A program made the translations under genes and the position numbers. Positions 8,517-10,153 of a DNA stretch of 10,153 bases are shown piece by piece (position 1 is the stretch's first letter; the number at the start of each line of letters is the position of its first letter). The DNA comes from Verrucomicrobiales bacterium. GTDB lineage: Bacteria > Verrucomicrobiota > Verrucomicrobiia > Verrucomicrobiales > V1-33. The notes beneath the pieces were generated by a model. It saw only the letters and a list, made by a program, of their open reading frames with translations, was not told where the DNA came from and did no database searches. The stretch lies in assembly GCA_023253495.1 (NCBI GenBank), contig JALRGF010000247.1, positions 1 to 10,153 on the forward strand, given 5' to 3'.

Positions 8517-9052
8517 CACCGGCCCCCTCCGGTGTACGTGAGCTCCTCGCCCCGCGGCCCGAGCAAGCGCACCTTCAACAACCCGTCCTCAAGCCAAAAC
8601 GTCGCGCCGGCCAGCGCCCGGCTGACCGGCCAGCCCACCGGGTTTTCCGGCGAGGCCAGCCGCAGCGTGCCCGAGCCCGGGTCTTCCGGCGCCGGCGGAG
8701 CAAAAACCAGCGTGCGCGCCACGGTGTCGCCGTCGGCACGCCGGAAAAACAATTTCACCGCGGTCCCGCTCACCACCGGCACCGCCGCCGGGTCGACCGC
8801 CGCCGCCGCATCCGCATAGATGAAAAAATGGTCGGTCTGGACGAGCAGGCGGTTGAGCAGCCCGCCGACCCGGGGCGCGTCCCGCAGCAGAAAGTCCTGA
8901 CTGCGCACCATGCCGACAAAGGTCACATGCAGGTTGAGCATGAGGAGAAGCGTGACCATCAGTCCGCTGACCAGCGCCAGACCGAGCGACAGCTCGACCA
9001 GCGAGAAGGCCGCGGCCGTGGACCATCGATGATGCGGACGGGTCACTCTCAT
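8516..9052 (-). CDS. Prepilin-like (pseudopilin) protein, GspJ-position
   Basis: This 178-residue protein has a type IV prepilin N-terminus. A basic leader ('MRVTRPHHRW') is followed by 'STAAAFSLVELSLGLALVSG', in which cleavage would fall between A15 and F16, leaving Glu at +5 (E20) as in the consensus G-F-T-L-I-E. Ala instead of Gly at -1 is unusual. The hydrophobic helix runs to about residue 42, and the rest is a compact beta-rich head ('TAVKLFFRRADGDTVARTL', 'ATFWLEDGLLKVRLLGPRG'). Prepilin-type proteins are processed by PilD/GspO peptidase and assembled at the inner membrane. The ATG overlaps the upstream stop by 4 nt (ATGA), and its own stop overlaps the GspK-like start, so it sits in a tightly coupled operon. 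A GspJ role is suggested by position only. There is no Shine-Dalgarno upstream, consistent with coupling. Confidence 0.83.
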   Translation of the reverse strand: MRVTRPHHRWSTAAAFSLVELSLGLALVSGLMVTLLLMLNLHVTFVGMVRSQDFLLRDAPRVGGLLNRLLVQTDHFFIYADAAAAVDPAAVPVVSGTAVKLFFRRADGDTVARTLVFAPPAPEDPGSGTLRLASPENPVGWPVSRALAGATFWLEDGLLKVRLLGPRGEELTYTGGGR

Positions 9053-9513
9053 TCGGTGCGTACGGTGGTCCGGGTTTTGACGTATTGGTGATCGCCCACC
9101 TGGTAGGTCAGCACCGAATGCAGCCGGATCAGGCGGGTGTCGGCCCCGGCAATGCCGTGGCTCACCGGTTCTTCCACACTGAAGCGCCGCAGCGTGGCGG
9201 TGACCGGACGGTCCGCCGCCAGCCGCCCGAGGGTGACCGCCCGCTCCGCCCCGGCCCCCGCCGGCCAGAATCCATCCTCCTTCAGCGAGACAAAAGGCAC
9301 GCGGCTCGCCAGCGCCGTCTCCCCGGTCAGCCAGGCGTCGGTCATCGTCTGCAGAATCACCCATTGGTTGGAATGGAGCACCAGCATCGACGAGCGCAGG
9401 ACAAAGAGCGCGAGAAATGCCGAAGCCGCCAGCGCCACCGAGACCTCCGGCAACAGACCTCCCCGTTCCCGGCGCAGGCGTCGGGTCGGACGGGGCAATC
9501 GCATCACGGTCAT
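9049..9513 (-). CDS. Prepilin-like (pseudopilin) protein, GspI-like
   Basis: This 154-residue protein has a strongly basic leader ('RLPRPTRRLRRERGG') followed by 'LLPEVSVALAASAFLALFVL'. With Glu (E23) at +5, cleavage would be between G18 and G19, so the mature protein would start with Gly rather than Phe, Met or Leu. The 'EVSVALAASAF' stretch recalls the EVLVALAIF of GspI. The soluble part includes 'TMTDAWLTGETALASRVPF' and ends 'YQVGDHQYVKTRTTVRTE'. The start is ambiguous. I chose ATG 9513 because it gives a typical 18-residue leader. A GTG at 9552 would overlap the upstream stop by 4 nt (GTGA) and add 13 residues, and another ATG lies at 9504. The last codons overlap the next gene's ATG. 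It is likely an inner-membrane pseudopilin subunit of the same complex. Confidence 0.78.
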   Translation of the reverse strand: MTVMRLPRPTRRLRRERGGLLPEVSVALAASAFLALFVLRSSMLVLHSNQWVILQTMTDAWLTGETALASRVPFVSLKEDGFWPAGAGAERAVTLGRLAADRPVTATLRRFSVEEPVSHGIAGADTRLIRLHSVLTYQVGDHQYVKTRTTVRTE

Positions 9514-9548
9514 CGCTCTAAAGCCCGGAATCCGAGCGACGGACGACC

Positions 9549-10153
9549 TCACTCGGCAGAAGAAATCTGGCCCCGCGTCCGGATCCGCGCCACTTCAAAC
9601 TTGAAATCCACCGGCTCCGTGACACCGGCCACCGTCATCGGCAGCAGGGTGCCGCCGAGATCCTGATTTTCCTCGCCCGCCTCGTCGTGGGCGCTCACCG
9701 TGCGCACCTGGATCCACCAGAATCCGGAAGTCGTGATGTATTTGTCAAAATGATCGAAGACAAACGCCCGGTTCTGAGGCTCATACGGATGCACCATACC
9801 GGGGGAAGCCGAGGCGTTGAAAAACGGGCCGAATCGGAAATCAAGCACATCCACCCGATGCACCTCGAGCGGCGCCGAAGCGTATTCGCCGGTGGCGTAC
9901 CGCGCCAGCCAGACCGACGTCCGCGAATCCGGATACAGGTTCCGGAGGTTCAGGGTGACCGGGGGCAGGCGGTCGACGACTTTCTGCGGCTCGCTATTCG
10001 GCCCGATCAGATAGGCTTCCATCCCGTTCATGGTCATCGAGGCCTGCGGCCAGACGAGCACCTGCGCGGCATCAAGCGGCACCGCCTCGATCTCACCCGC
10101 CGCCTCTTCGTATCCGAAAAACGAATAGGGCACCGGCCTCCGGTACAGCCGGA
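9549..10153 (-). CDS. Uncharacterised protein of the pseudopilin operon, 5' end outside the window
   Basis: The frame is open to the window edge. A GTG at 10133 is a possible start, but the open codons before it and the lack of any leader suggest that the real N-terminus lies further upstream. About 201 residues are visible. They are soluble and rich in aromatic residues and beta strands, for example 'PYSFFGYEEAAGEIE', 'PPVTLNLRNLYPDSRTSVW', 'FRFGPFFNAS' and 'SGFWWIQVRTVSAHDEAGE', ending 'FEVARIRTRGQISSAE'. I see no membrane segment, no enzyme motif and no family I recognise. Its close spacing to the next prepilin gene (GTGA overlap or 35 nt, depending on the start) places it in the operon. 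It could be the head of another prepilin-type protein whose hydrophobic N-terminus is out of view, or an exported partner. Coding is supported by operon placement and by the good continuation of the frame. Confidence 0.65.
   Translation of the reverse strand, partial: RLYRRPVPYSFFGYEEAAGEIEAVPLDAAQVLVWPQASMTMNGMEAYLIGPNSEPQKVVDRLPPVTLNLRNLYPDSRTSVWLARYATGEYASAPLEVHRVDVLDFRFGPFFNASASPGMVHPYEPQNRAFVFDHFDKYITTSGFWWIQVRTVSAHDEAGEENQDLGGTLLPMTVAGVTEPVDFKFEVARIRTRGQISSAE

Overview
This GC-rich window (roughly two thirds G+C by eye) looks like a bacterial chromosome of the Verrucomicrobiota, most plausibly Opitutaceae-like. The lineage is inferred from the combination of a cluster of very divergent pseudopilin genes beside a PilT-type ATPase, a Tat-exported Gfo/Idh/MocA oxidoreductase, and a tandem-ACT protein divergent from thrS. 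I see no rRNA, tRNA, CRISPR array, insertion sequence or phage gene. Coding is dense, and the longest gap without a gene is about 140 bp.

Left part (1-4375). The window opens inside the C-terminal half of a cell-wall amidase of the Amidase_3 type, which carries an extra C-terminal domain and lacks the expected catalytic glutamate. Convergent to it is thrS, a threonyl-tRNA synthetase that has the editing, catalytic and anticodon-binding domains but no N-terminal TGS domain. A short shared upstream region separates thrS from a divergent gene for a small protein of two ACT (amino-acid-sensing) domains. Eighteen bases further on, on the same strand, is a Tat-signal Gfo/Idh/MocA-type oxidoreductase.

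Right part (4400-10153). Six genes lie on the minus strand and read right to left. They are a 5'-truncated gene of unknown function, a GspI-like prepilin, a second prepilin, a large GspK/PilX-like membrane-anchored protein, a PilT-like hexameric ATPase, and a small P-loop ATPase of the AAA_28 type. The middle genes are joined by 1-4 nt stop/start overlaps, so this is almost certainly an operon. The pattern is several prepilin-like proteins, one oversized protein with a pilin-like N-terminus, and one secretion-type motor. It resembles the tip of a type II secretion or type IV pilus machine, and in outline the Verru_Chthon cassettes known from Verrucomicrobia. The motor lacks the usual PilT retraction motif and the prepilin cleavage sites are non-standard. 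This right-hand operon is the best candidate in the window for an under-described system. Its substrate and function cannot be read from the sequence.
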